From Chrysemys picta bellii (Eukaryota > Chordata > Testudines > Emydidae): 64,000 bases of DNA. The notes beneath the pieces were generated by a model. That model saw only the letters and a list, made by a program, of their open reading frames with translations, made no database searches and was not told the DNA's origin. A program made the translations under genes and the position numbers. Positions within the stretch are counted from its first letter, which is position 1, and each line of letters begins with the position of its first letter. Location: NCBI RefSeq assembly GCF_011386835.1, contig NC_088797.1:65683587-65747586 (forward strand). Direction: 5' to 3'. Positions 35,210 to 45,908 of the stretch are shown here, in pieces.

Positions 35210-35220
35210 CCTTGTCGCCA
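35206..35220 (-). other. Gypsy primer-binding-like site
   Basis: Next to the 5' LTR, with a short spacer, the minus strand reads TGGCGACAAGGATGG. It starts TGG, as do sites complementary to the 3' CCA of a tRNA. The tRNA was not identified. The gag ATG lies within this site. Confidence 0.6.
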
Positions 35221-35223
35221 AAA

Positions 35224-35684
35224 TGTTGTATCAACCAGGCAAGGTACTAACAAACTTGAACAGGACTTTATTTTTACAGTGGAAACCTCTTTACCAAGCT
35301 GCTGCTGCACCGTCTGTAACTCACCCAGCCTCCTCAACTCCTCCCCCGTCTTTCCTGTTTCCTGTCCTTTCAAGTATCAGAGGGGTAGCCGTGTTAGTCT
35401 GGATCTGTAAAAAGCAACAGAGTCCTGTGGCATCTTTAAGACTAACAGATTTATTGGAGCATAAGCTTTCGTGGGCGAATACCCACTTCATCAGACGCAT
35501 GTAATGGAAATTTCCAGAGGCAGGTATAAATATGCAGGCAAGAATCAATCTGGAGATAACGAGGTTAGTTCAATCAGGGAGGGTGAGGTCCTCTGCTAGC
35601 AGTTGAGGTGTCCCCTGTCCTTTCAGGCTCCCAACAGCCAATGCTCCCAGTTCTAATAATCACAAGCAGCATCTAAACGCCACA
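35224..35684 (-). repeat. Gypsy 5' LTR, with SINE insert
   Basis: It matches the 3' LTR over its whole length apart from a SINE with its duplication (35373-35625) and a 15-nt segment absent from the other copy. Its outer edge is followed by CATTA at 35685-35689. Confidence 0.9.
35373..35613 (+). mobile_element. CryI-related SINE in the Gypsy LTR
   Basis: The insertion is flanked by CCTGTCCTTTCA (35361-35372 and 35614-35625). It has the head 'AGTATCAGAGGGGTAGCCG', tRNA-like boxes 'GGGTAGCCGTGTTAGTCT', the body 'GACTAACAGATTTATTGG' and 'AGCTTTCGTGGG', and a distinct longer tail ending near 35613. Unlike the two other SINE copies in the window, it has no inverted second half. Confidence 0.85.
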
Positions 35685-35689
35685 CATTA

Positions 35690-35870
35690 GGGGGAAAATT
35701 GATAATAAGAAAATAAGACTGTTTTGTATAGGTCAGAAACCAAAGAGAAAATGCAAAAACGTGTGTATACTTGCTACAGTTCTAAAATGATTTTATTTTG
35801 ATCATGTCTGAGCAACTTTTCTGTTTTCTTTCTGTAAACAGTGTGAGCAATTTGAGTTTTACTGGTAAAA
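35690..35870. other. Short unique spacer
   Basis: AT-rich DNA between the Gypsy element and the next MITE; nothing recognised. Confidence 0.5.
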
Positions 35871-35878
35871 CATTAGTG

Positions 35879-36177
35879 CAGTGATTCTCAAACTGGGATC
35901 CACAGGCCCTTCTGATCAACTTCTCCCCCTCCCTCCCAGCGCCTCCTGCATGCTGGGGAACAGCTATTCCATGATGTGCAGGAGGCGCTGGGAGGGAGGG
36001 GGGAGGAGGGAGGACAGGGGTGCTTGGGGGAGGGGGTGGGAAGAGGAGGAGCAGGGGTGGAGCGGGCGTGGGAAGAAGTGGGGTGGGGCCTGGGGCTGAG
36101 CAGGGGTTTTGGGGGTCTGCGATAAAATTTTAAATCAAAATGGGGGTTCTCTGGTTCCTAAAGTTTGAGAACCGCTG
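35879..36177. mobile_element. hAT MITE with 8-bp duplication
   Basis: The ends CAGTGATTCTCAAACTGGG and, read inward from the right, CAGCGGTTCTCAAACTTTAG are terminal inverted repeats. CATTAGTG flanks it exactly (35871-35878 and 36178-36185). The middle is G-rich (35990-36120) and gives spurious open frames. It is non-coding and was probably moved by a hAT transposase. Confidence 0.87.
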
Positions 36178-36185
36178 CATTAGTG

Positions 36186-36682
36186 GAAACTGAATTTTTA
36201 AATTTGAATGTGCAGGCATTCTTGTTGGAAGTGTTTGTGCGTGAGCATCCACGTAGAAAACGCGAAAGGATGGCCTTACCAACCAAAACTAAGCCAGCAA
36301 CACATCTTGATTTCAGAATATTCATAATCAAACCATAGAGGAAGAAATTGAAAATTCAAAGTAACTCTCATAACTACTCAATTTTAAGGAAATGGTAATA
36401 TGCTTGTGGATATTCTGAGAGCAGAACTCAGAGTTACTGAGTAAGTTGTTAATTCCAAACTACTTGCTCATTTTGGCCCCAAAACACTCTAACCTCTGTT
36501 CCAAAATACTTGTATGTTCTATTTTTTTAAAATATGCAATTTTTATTAATGATTGTTGGAAACAACCCATCACTTTTGAACTGGGACTAGTGTCGCTCCA
36601 ATATCTCTGTAATTTATTTGGTTGCTCTTAAGCTCCTCTTTGAGTAAAATATCTGAGGTTACTTAGATTGACCCTCTGTCAC
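36186..36682. other. Unique AT-rich spacer
   Basis: No gene or repeat recognised between the hAT MITE and the Penelope-like fragment. Confidence 0.45.
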
Positions 36683-37292
36683 AGACACAAGTTGGATGAG
36701 GTAATATATTTTATTGTACCAACTTCTGTTGGTGAGAGCGGTGAGCTTTTAAGCTTACACAGAGCTCTTCTTTAGGTCATAGAAACATATTCAGAGGGTC
36801 ACCACTAAATACAAGGTGGAACAGTTTGTTTAGCATAAATGGTTAATGCATATTTCAAGGTGAAATGGCCCATTAATATCCCTGCAGTTATAGGGAGGAA
36901 AGAAAGGAGGAAGGGGGTGGGGGAGAGACAGTGTGGAAGGGTATTTGTGGGTTATAGATTGAATTAATGGTTTATTAGAATAGTGTCTCTATTCAGTCCA
37001 TTATTTTTTAGTGTCTAGCAAAGTTATGAATTTAAGCTCCCAAACTTGGTCTTTTGAAAATGTTGTGCAGTTTCCTTTGAGGATGAGGACTGATAAGTCA
37101 GATATAAAGTGATGGCTTAGACAGGTGATAGGTATGTTTGTCTTTATCTTTTTCCTGTGTGAGTTCATTTGAGAGCATAGTGATTGTCTGTCTGGTTTCA
37201 CCTGCCTAGTTGCTATTGGGGCATTTAGTGCACTGGATGAAGTACACCCCATGTTGTGATAGGCCCATGTAGGACTCATGGGTCCTCGGTCA
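36683..37292 (-). mobile_element. Penelope-like element, 3' part
   Basis: On the minus strand the fragment encodes the C-terminal endonuclease region of a Penelope-like retroelement. Its terminal 'GAGGTAATATATTTTATTG' and 'CCAACTTCTGTTGGTGAGAG' segments recur in two other fragments of this window (41093 and 58899). It has no reverse transcriptase part. Confidence 0.7.
37001..37279 (-). pseudogene. GIY-YIG endonuclease remnant (Penelope-like)
   Basis: The 92-codon open stretch has 'QMNSHRKKI', which fits the Arg/His helix of the GIY-YIG domain of Penelope elements, followed by 'DLSVLILKGN' and 'WELKFITLLDT' with the conserved Glu. The upstream GIY and YxG strands are eroded ('ATRQVKPDRQSL' in place of a Y-V-G-E-T-type strand), so catalytic Tyr/Gly residues are missing. 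The domain nicks DNA for target-primed integration; this copy is inactive. Confidence 0.65.
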
Positions 37293-38174
37293 CAGATCAG
37301 TTATAGAATCAAAGTAAAATATTTTCTAGAGACCAAATTTTTTCCATATAACTTTGTCTTCATTTGCCTCATTGGTATGTTCATAGAACATGTTTTTGAG
37401 CTGTGATTTATTGCAAGATTTGTGTGGGGGATAGTGTACTAGTAGTGAAATTCTGGAAATGAAAGAACACCCTGTGTAAACCATATGTGCACGAGGCCGA
37501 GGAATGGAACTGCCAATTGCAACTTGAACTAACCAGAACTGCTCCACTGATCTGAGCAGCATAGAGCAATAAAGATAGGCCAGTAGCAAGTCAGCGATTA
37601 TCCATGCTATCTTACCTTATCCCATGCTACCACAGAGCTATTGAGTCCAATTTCTTCATAACCTGCTGTGGAAACATGGCATTTTGGTCCTCCTATGGCT
37701 GTAGTGAGAAGAGATCAAAGGGATTGCACCTCTAAATTACCTTGCAGTTGTCCTTGGAAAAGTTGTTTGAGACAACTTTTCCAAATTAGTGTGAAGCTGG
37801 CAGACCAGGTGCTAGCTCATGCCCAGGCCTTACTGAACATTTACAAAGGAATAGCTAAAATCAGTCTTGCTTACCTTTGGGTTAGTATTATCAAAATAAA
37901 TGTTATATGTTCAGTTGATAAGAATGTGTTTAGACTTTATAAAATGCTTGTTAGGACGCTGCATGTATTAATCTCACTTATCTCTGTTGCTTCTGGTATA
38001 AAGTTATATTGAGTGTTTGCATTGTAAACCTCTGTAATTGTGCAACTCACCACACAGGACAAGGAGCATTAATTAAGATAAAATGCTTGCCCTGCATATA
38101 AGAATGGCCCACTGAAGGCAAATGAGGTACTGTGTAGCATCAAAGGACAGAGGCACTGTTGACTGCATTCCTAA
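37293..38174. other. Unique sequence, no gene seen
   Basis: No convincing exon or repeat; several short unconnected frames. Confidence 0.45.
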
Positions 38175-38469
38175 GGCCTGGTCTACACTGGGGGTGGGGC
38201 GTCAATCTAAGTTAAGCAACTTCAGCTACGTGAATAACGTAGCTGAAGTTGACCTACTTAGATCCACTCACCGTGGTGTCTTCACTGCAGTGAGTCAACT
38301 GCTGCCGCTCCCCCGTCGACTCCGCCTGCGCCTCTCGCGGCAGTGGAGTATAGGAGTCGACGGCAGAGTTCCCAGGGGACCATTTATCGTATCTAGACTA
38401 GAGGTGATAAATCGACCCCCACTAGATTGATCGCTGCCCGCCAATCCAGGGAGTAGTATAGACATACCC
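38175..38469. mobile_element. PIF/Harbinger-type MITE
   Basis: The left end GGCCTGGTCTACACTG matches the right terminus of the autonomous Harbinger element (GGCCTGGTCTACACTA). The right end, read inward, is GGGTATGTCTATACTA. It contains a perfect 15-bp inverted repeat, CAACTTCAGCTACGT (38217-38231) with its complement at 38237-38251, separated by GAATA. The same palindrome is in the MITE at 51873. It is non-coding; the flanking duplication is not clear. Confidence 0.75.
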
Positions 38470-41092
38470 GATCTCTCTCCAGGAAGGAGAGACCTACCCA
38501 TGAACTCATCCCATCTGTTTTTGACTTTGGAGTGGAGGGGATAAATATCCCTGACAAAGAGAAACCAAATCTCTTTTTTCTGCTGTCTGGATTCTGAGGG
38601 GCAAAGATTCCTGGACATAAGCACAGAGATCCCCATGCTGCTGGGCATGGATTAACCCTGAAAAAATATCCAGTGCTGACAGATTACTCCATCTGTCACC
38701 TTTTGAAATTATAGACTGAACTCACTTGTGTGTGTGTATATGTTGTCTACTTTAACTTTAACTTTTTCATTTCTTTTTCTAGTTAATAAACCTTTAGTAA
38801 GTTTATTACTAAATGGGTTACTAGCATTGTTTTTGGTTTGAGATCTATGGTACAAATTGGTCTGGATAAGTGACTGGTCTCTTGGGACTGGAAGCAACCT
38901 GATTTTTTTTTTGAGTAAGCAACCATTTATCACGTAATCCAGCTTGCTTGGGTGGCAAGATAGACTGGAGTGTCTATGGAGTCTGTCTGTGACTCCATGA
39001 TGATACTATTGTAGTACTTTGGGAGTTCCAGTTTGTTACTGGGTTGGTGAAATCTAATTATAGAGTATACCACCGGTTCGGGGTGTCTGCCCTGCTTTTT
39101 GACAATCTGCCCTGGTTGGCACACAGTCGGGAACCACTCTGACACCGTGACAAATAGTTCAGGTTGTCAAAATTTATCACTTTGACTCTGAACGTTGTAT
39201 TTCTCTGAATGCGCTATGATTTCTATGCCTTGGGCACGGTTGGAGAAAAATAATCCTTTCTGATGTCATATAGAAAATCCGTTCTGGCCCTAGGCATTGG
39301 CAAGCTCTTTGAGTGGGGATACTTCTCCAATATCTTCTGGTGGTTGTTATAATTCCATGAGTAGTGCACAGAAGCTAAGATAACAAAAGGAGGCTACTCA
39401 GAGTGATGGAAAAAAGTGTACTGTCAAGCAGTGAAAACTGCAGAAGTTCCAAGAAGAGTAATAAAAGACCTTGGCAGTGGGGTGTTCTGTAGCTAAGGTT
39501 CATCACAGGGTATGTTGTTTGGGGCACTGCTTTTGGTGAATACAATAAACCATGCTCCCTTTGTCTACAATGAAATTATACCTTGAACTATGCTGGATCA
39601 TGTCTCGTTCTAGACTAGAGAGACTGGGATACATCTTTTTTTCTATTTTATTTTAAAGCTACAAAACAGTGATATGCCTGGCTAGAGCTAGCCACAGATG
39701 CTCTGCCAGCATGTGACTGCCGTGCCTGAGCTTTATCATTCCTGCTAACTGACCCTTTTACTAAAAGTTTAATAGGGGATAAATTCACATGTGAATTCAT
39801 AATCCCCTCAGTTGTACCAGAAGGATTTCTTAACAAGCAAGCAACAAAGAAAATCTTATACAGCTAGACTTTTCTTTTTCTTCTCTCCCTTCCCTCCTCA
39901 TTCTCTTTTTCCAAATTTATTAGGTAGACTACTTCAAGGATGGTGTCTTCAACTGTCATCACAATTTTATTTGTGCCTTACCTAAACGAACAAAGGCAAT
40001 ATATTCAATGGTTTATAACAATGTGGCTTTCAGGAGCAGCAGCATGCATGGAGCCGAATACATTCTGAGCTGTTAACTACAGTAGATGGCAACATTATTT
40101 CTTCCAAATATTTATTATTAGTCTCTATTCACTATAACTTAAAATTGTGCTTTCTTGGCATATTTCTCATAAAATTTAAACTAAATATTTATTACTTTTG
40201 CCTGCTTTGGTGGTGGTTTTTTTTTTTTTTTTTTTAAATGTTTTATAGGTTTTTGCTAGTTTTACTTGGAGGAGTTTATAAACCTAGATACTGCAAATAT
40301 TTTAGATACAATGTGCATTTATTCAACTTTTTTGGTTACTGTTACTTGCAGTTAGCATGGAGGAAAATTGTTTCTCGATGTTCTATTGAAGTGTCTTAAT
40401 GATATAATCACTGTAATACATTTAAAAGCTTCAAGGCTTGAGCATTTATTGAGCAATGCTCATTGAAAAAATATTATGGCTGTCAGGAGGCTTTCTGTTA
40501 TAAAAAGGACAACGTTGGTGGCCTCTGTACAATTAAATTTAACTTATTTCATGCTGTATTGTAATTTATATTTCAAAAGCTTTGCTACTAACAGAGGTAG
40601 CTTTTATTAATTGCAGATATATATCTCAGTGCTTACCTAGGCAGCTTTACTATTAATGGACAGGTTAGCTCTGGGATGGTAAAACCATATAGACACAATT
40701 TTCCAATTCATCCAGGGGTGTCCTTAACCCCAGGCCCCAAAGTTACTAAAGGATAGTGAAGTTTTGGTAACAGTGAACTTTGTTCCTGATGCAGTGATCT
40801 TGCTGCTTCACTAAAGAAAAGTCTTATGTGAAACTTATTCTCTTAGGAGTTCATGAAATCAAGATGAGGGGCCCAGAATCAGGAAGTTGCCTGATGCTGC
40901 CCCCCTCCTTGTTCCAACATTTTAGCTAGAAGCAGAGCAGTTTATAGATGAAAGCTATAAGGCACCAGTGTGATAATTTAAGTCAAAGTAAAGAATTTTA
41001 AAGATGCCTCCGAGAATTATTTATCTTTTTAAATTACATGTGCACAGAGTTGTAGTCTTCTGAAAAGCTTGTTGCACTGAAAGGGAGAGAGA
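38470..41092. other. Unique AT-rich sequence
   Basis: No gene recognised. It has a T tract near 40219-40235 and scattered short frames. Probably intronic or intergenic. Confidence 0.45.
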
Positions 41093-41222
41093 GAAGGTGG
41101 GTGAGGTAATACATTGGTGAAAGATGCGCTTTCGAGCTTCCTCAGGTCTGGGAATGGTACTCAGAATGTCACAGCTAAATGCAAGGTCGAACAGATAGTT
41201 TAGCATAACTAGTTAGCACATG
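41093..41222 (-). mobile_element. Penelope-like element fragment
   Basis: About 130 bp similar to the 3' end of the fragment at 36683: 'GGTGGGTGAGGTAATAC', 'GAGCTTCCTCAGGTCTGGG' and 'CACAGCTAAATGCAAGG'. Diverged and without coding sequence. Confidence 0.6.
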
Positions 41223-41592
41223 TTGAGCTAGTTACTTACACAACAAGTCACTTTGAAATTTTCACATTGCATAGGACGGTCAATAGTGTAGAGACTCAGA
41301 AATGAGAAATTTTAGGTAACTATTTTACTGTTCTCCTTGTTCAGAATATACCCTAATTACTATGCCCATAATGCTACTGCAAGTAGCCTTTTAGCTGGAG
41401 TAGAATGCACCCATGTCATATATGTAATCAACAATACCAAATATCTGACAATTTTGCTTCATTTCATTAGCGGCTGATAAAACCATATTAGTTGCCACAA
41501 CAACTCAATTTTATTAAAGGTAAATGTCGTATGCTTTAATTAATGTGGTAACTACTCAGATTTGCCTGTGGACCAAAACTTAGAATTAGTTT
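41223..41592. other. Unique AT-rich spacer
   Basis: Nothing recognised between the Penelope fragment and the hAT MITE. Confidence 0.45.
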
Positions 41593-41600
41593 ACCTACTT

Positions 41601-42115
41601 CATTGGTTTTCAAACTTTTTTTTTTTTTTTTTTTTTTGAGGACCACTTGAAAATTGCTGAGGGTCTCGGTGGACCACTTAATGATCTTTCCAAATGTTGT
41701 TTGTACTGTTAATTAACGTGTTTTTTGTTTTGTTTGTTCTACAAATAAAAGCACACAACTCATTTTAATAGCAGTACCTTTTTTAATGTGATGGATGTGC
41801 CCTCTCTCCCCCGCCATGGCAGCCACCGAGTTGGGGAAAGTCGCCTCTTTTTTTTTTTTTCAGGTCGCCACAGCCCTGCATGTCCCAAATTCTCCCCACC
41901 ACCTCTTCTCACCCCACTGCCCCCTCCCACCTGTCCCCTCTTCCCCCCGAGGCCACCACCTCACCTTATATGTGCATCTTCTCCAGGGTTCAGGCACCTA
42001 ATGAGTGGAGCCACGCCTGTCTCGTGTGTGGCCACCGAGCCGTGCACCTTACAGGGAACTATCTGTGGACCACCTGAATGGAGCCCCTCTGTGGACCACA
42101 GTTTGAGAACCTCTG
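41601..42115. mobile_element. hAT MITE, 515 bp
   Basis: The ends CATTGGTTTTCAAACT and, read inward from the right, CAGAGGTTCTCAAACTGTGG are diverged terminal inverted repeats like those at 35879. The flanks ACCTACTT (41593-41600) and ACCTATTT (42116-42123) are an 8-bp duplication with one change. GC-rich C/T-rich middle sequence yields the overlapping frames at 41788-42174, which are not genes. Confidence 0.75.
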
Positions 42116-42123
42116 ACCTATTT

Positions 42124-42213
42124 GTGTTACCTTTATTTGACTCAAACTCATCTAAAATGTTTATTTTTGTTTAAAGTGCTTTTATTAGAGAGTGAATAGT
42201 TTAGGGTTCTGGT
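42124..42213. other. Short spacer with hAT target duplication
   Basis: Unique DNA ending with GTTCTGGT (42206-42213), the left copy of the hAT target-site duplication. Confidence 0.6.
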
Positions 42214-42802
42214 CAATTTCCCTCTAATTTTTGGCAGACCATGTATGCAAAAAATTTCTTCTGTGCAAATTTTTGAAGCAAAGTTCAAATTTGTGCACCA
42301 TGAGGCAAATGCGCCCAAGCGAGTAAAATGCTTATACATTTAAAAAGTTTTAATTTACACCGTTATTTTATAAATGTCATTTTTAAATACTTAGAAAAAG
42401 GAAATTTAACCATTCTTCATGAAGCAGAAGTTAGTTTTAAGCATTATGCTTTATGATCTTTTTTTATAGACAATCACGAGCATATATCAAGCACATATTA
42501 ATCATGATCATTATCAGTCCATTCTGCCCATTGGTGTCCACTTTCACCTTTCATTCTGTACACATGTCCAAAAAGATTTTGATAAACATATAATAAAGAC
42601 AATTTAAGTATGCCATTATGTCAATTTATATGGGTTTTCAGATAGACATCATAAGTAATAAAAGAAAAACAAGAGTTTGTGTTTTAAATTTAAAATTTTC
42701 CTAAAAAAATCAATAAATGATTATCAGCCAAGAATAAGATATGTAATTACAAATGCATTTTAATTTCCTTATTGATAGAAATATCAGACTGCTAAACTAA
42801 TC

Positions 42803-44801
42803 TTACTGTTTTTCCCTGCAATCTTTTTCATTTGCCCATTCAGTATAAACTCTGTCCAGATCTATCAGTCCTCCATCCAGCTGGTAACTCTTAATACACA
42901 TCAGCATGTCCAAATAATCTACTTGTAAACAATTCTGTAGTGTGGTTTTTTTTTTTTTTTTTAGATTGTTCATTAAGCTAAAGCCACACTCACATTCTGC
43001 ACTTACTGCTAGGAATGTTCCTCCAATATCCATCAACTTTGCAAGATCCTGAAACTGTTCGTTCTGGTGAGCAAATGTCATCATATCTGGGAAACTTAAA
43101 ACCAATTGGCTTTTGATTCTTTCAGCTACTGCAAACTTGAAGTCATTGTACTGACTGACTATAACAATCTCTTCAGCAAAAAAGTCTTTGTATTTTGAAC
43201 ATAGGGATTTGACCTGATGACTTCAATTTTGGAATTCACACTTAACTACTGCTGCACAATCAAAAGCTGACCACTCCTGGACTTCATCCTCTGGAAACCT
43301 GTCTGCCAAATGTGCACACAAGATGTTTTATGAAAGTTATTTTGGAATTGGTATCAATTTCATTATTTTCTTGAGTGCTCATATCTAAGAGAGCCTTAAC
43401 TTTGTCACTCCATAAAACTGAATCTCCAAGGTACTGTCTTCTGATCTTGTTCAGTTTACCTCGGGCAAGGTGAAATGCTTCAAGAGGTGTAAGGCCCTGT
43501 TTCTGGAGCAGCATGGATAGTGAAGCCAGCTCCGACAAAACATCATTCAAAACTTCTAATGTTATTCGGTATTCCATGGTATTCAGCTTTTCCGTGGCAG
43601 TATTTAGAAACTGGATCAGTATCTTTGTCTTGCTCAAAATATTCCAGAAGAGGATTATAGTTGCAAATAATTGCTCGAAGTGCAAAGTGCCTAGATAACC
43701 AGCGCACTTCATTGAGTGGCCCGAAGGCCTCTGACTCACATTCAGAAGCATCCACTATTTCCTGAAATTTGCATTTTCTCCTGGATGACCGACAGAACAC
43801 GATGTAGACAGTTCTCATTAAGGTTTTGATGTCTCTTATCAGCTTGACCTCTTTCCATGCATCGGAAATCCCCAAGTCTTCCCAGTGTGCAACGCAATGT
43901 TGCTGGACTAAGTATGGAATATCACGTTTCAGCTGAGCCACCACGCCATTGAGTTTGCCCAACATCACGGAGGCACCATCAGATGTGAACATCACCATTT
44001 TCATTAAATCAGGTTGGTGTTTTTTATAAAACTCTTTGATTGCAGACACTATTGAAACAGCATCACATTCTTGCAATCATAATAGTCCACCAAATGAAGT
44101 TTTATAGTCTGCAGAATTTATGGATCTATATTTAAAGTAGAGTATCAAGTATCTGTTAATGGATATATCAGTGCTTTCATCAACAGCTAGAGTATGAAAC
44201 ATTGCCGATGCTATTTCATGCATGAGGTCATTTTGGACAATGCAGTTGATAATTTCAAGAAATTCGAAAGCATAATTTTTACTTCTCCAGCTCACTGGTA
44301 TGCGCAAATACTTTTCCATATGGTCATTAATATCCTGAACAGAAAGCATCGAGCTGTTCATTTTAATAGCCAACAACACACTGTCAATAAGTACCTTGAT
44401 TTCTTCTGGGTTTGAGCACTTGCATTCAAGATTAATTTGCCTCCTCTGCTTTTCAGCTGGACTTTCAAAAATCATGCTAAGCAATCCACTCCGTAAGGAA
44501 GGGTTTTTGTTTCTAAGTCTTATTACACCATCTATATGAGACTTACTTGACAGATGACGCTTTAAGAAATCCAATTTCCATTAATCGTTCCATATTCTTC
44601 CTGTTGAAAATTCTCCCGAAGCTCTGGCATCTCGACAATATACACAAACCACTCCGTTGTCCTCATATGTGAATATTTCACGAAGTTTAACAAGCATTAC
44701 ACTGTGACTTCGGTGTAACCATCTCTATAGTCTCATCCAGTCATCCAGATTTAAATGAAGTCGCTGTTCTTTTACGCTTTAGACCTCTAGACAGTGACAT
44801 T
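42803..44801 (-). pseudogene. hAT transposase, broken frame
   Basis: The minus-strand frame begins near 44801 (ATG followed by a basic N-terminus). A BED-type zinc-finger remnant ends in 'LKRHLSSKSH' at about 44560; several stops break this N-terminal part. The main frame, 44574-43543, contains 'LAVDESTDIS' (first catalytic Asp region), 'FTSDGASVMLGKLNGV' (second Asp) and 'LVQQHCVAHW', with one in-frame TGA at 44079-44077. Two frameshifts follow (near 43600 and 43200). The last part, 43105-42803, has 'LAVSAECECGFSLMNNLK', matching the C-terminal hAT dimerisation region with the catalytic Glu zone. The enzyme cuts and pastes the element; this copy needs more than one repair and is inactive as it stands. 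Confidence 0.82.
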
Positions 44802-45080
44802 TTTGGGATTGATTTTTTTTTTTACCAGTTTGGTTTATTTAAAATTAATACTTTTATTATATGGCTACTATTTCAATGCGCTTAACAGCGTGACTCGACA
44901 AAAGGGCAAACGAGAGATCGTTCAGATCAGGATATCGGAAGTTTGTGCATAGCAAAAAAATGCAGGAAAATGGTAAAACATCACGAGTAAATGTATGAAG
45001 TCCAATGCCTTTGAAAGATTTCAACCCCAAAAACAACACTTACCTTTATTCATTTCTGGGAAATCTTTGCAGTTCCTTAG

Positions 45081-45305
45081 CAACTTCGGCCAGGCATTTT
45101 GACTTATTCGCACATACTTCAGTTTGTACACAGCCAAATGAACAGACTACAAGGAGATGCGTGTGTCCTGACCATCAGCATTTCGAACGTGGCACTTTGA
45201 TCACGTTGGGATGTTTGGGACCCATGCATCTCCTCATAGTCTGTTCATTTGGCTGTATACAAACTCAAGTATGTGCGATAAGTCAAAATGCCTGGCCGTA
45301 GTTGC
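45081..45305. repeat. Large inverted repeat within the hAT 5' region
   Basis: A left arm from 45081 ('GGCCAGGCATTTTGACTTAT', 'CACAGCCAAATGAACAGAC') is mirrored by a right arm ending at 45305, with roughly 75-nt arms and few mismatches. The loop of about 70 nt has a further inner palindrome around 'AACGTG' and 'CACGTT'. It lies upstream of the transposase start, where the promoter should be. A foldback or MITE insertion, or a regulatory structure, are both possible. Confidence 0.75.
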
Positions 45306-45478
45306 GAACAATGTCAAAAGTCACCCGTAAATGATATTTCGGCCTGGCTCCGATATAGTATTTCATTTTTCGTGCACGTGGTGTTTCGCCGTGTGTGTGT
45401 GCGGGGCTTAGGATCTGCGTGTATGCGCGCGCACACACACACACATGCGCATAGCTTAGAGGGAACAGTGGTTCTGGT

Positions 45479-45887
45479 ACAGGGTACATTTACCACATGC
45501 ACTACCCCGTTCAGATCTGGTCAGTATCAGCTAAAAGCCGTTGCTATCTGATGTCTGTTAGGTGAATTGTCTGAAATGATCTGATAGTCTCAGCAGAGAA
45601 GTCAAGGTCAGAATTAGTGGTTCCTCCAGGTCAAGGCACATAGGTTGGATAGCACTTTTCATGCTGTACTTTTTTTGTTGATAAAAATACTTGTTTCCAG
45701 CGTAGTGAATCTGCATCTCTCTGCACTAACTTCATCCCCTCTACCTTTCAGAGCAACAGCTGCTGGTGTTAAGAGATAGCCAGAATGGTTTTAATGTTAC
45801 TGGAAGCATCCATGCTCGTTTAACTTCACAGTGTATGTAACCATTATTGCAAAGACACACAGATCTTCTCTTCAGGTCTTGCTTCTC
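45479..45887. other. Unique spacer between hAT and Harbinger
   Basis: No gene or repeat recognised. It ends in TTA (45888-45890), the Harbinger target duplication. Confidence 0.5.
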
Positions 45888-45890
45888 TTA

Positions 45891-45908
45891 GGCCTTGTCT
45901 ACACTACG
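45891..45908 (+). repeat. Harbinger left terminal inverted repeat
   Basis: GGCCTTGTCTACACTACG, followed by subterminal 'GTTCGATTTT' and 'ATCGAATTTT' motifs (45916-45940) and several 'TCGAC/TTCGA' copies up to 46040. Confidence 0.85.

Larger units (their letters stand above)
30719..35684 (-). mobile_element. Ty3/Gypsy LTR retrotransposon with both LTRs
   Basis: The element is on the minus strand. Its 3' LTR (30719-30911) and 5' LTR (35224-35684, containing a SINE) start and end TG...CA and are flanked by an exact 5-bp duplication CATTA (30714-30718 and 35685-35689). Between them, in minus order, are gag, protease, reverse transcriptase, RNase H and integrase, the order of Metaviridae (Ty3/Gypsy). 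A primer-binding-like site adjoins the 5' LTR and a polypurine tract adjoins the 3' LTR. Comparing the LTRs without the SINE shows roughly a dozen substitutions and a 15-nt indel over about 193 bp, so the insertion is moderately old. Frameshifts and a SINE in gag make it non-autonomous. Confidence 0.93.
42214..45470 (-). mobile_element. hAT DNA transposon, nearly complete but decayed
   Basis: The ends CAATTTCCCTCTAA and, read inward from the right, CACTGTTCCCTCTAAG are terminal inverted repeats, and GTTCTGGT occurs exactly at both sides (42206-42213 and 45471-45478), the 8-bp hAT duplication. A hAT-type transposase is encoded on the minus strand. The right (5') region holds a long palindrome and a (CA)n/(GT)n stretch near 45395-45445. 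At 3,257 bp it has the length of an autonomous element, but its transposase frame is broken. Confidence 0.9.

Noticed and set aside
41788..42174. A 128-codon plus-strand gene
   Set aside because: It lies in the C/T-rich middle of a hAT MITE and runs past its end; proline/serine-rich translation reflects composition.
45395..45445. A Z-DNA-forming (GT/CA) regulatory region
   Set aside because: It is a short mixed GT/GC/CA repeat near the hAT terminus; no evidence beyond sequence simplicity.
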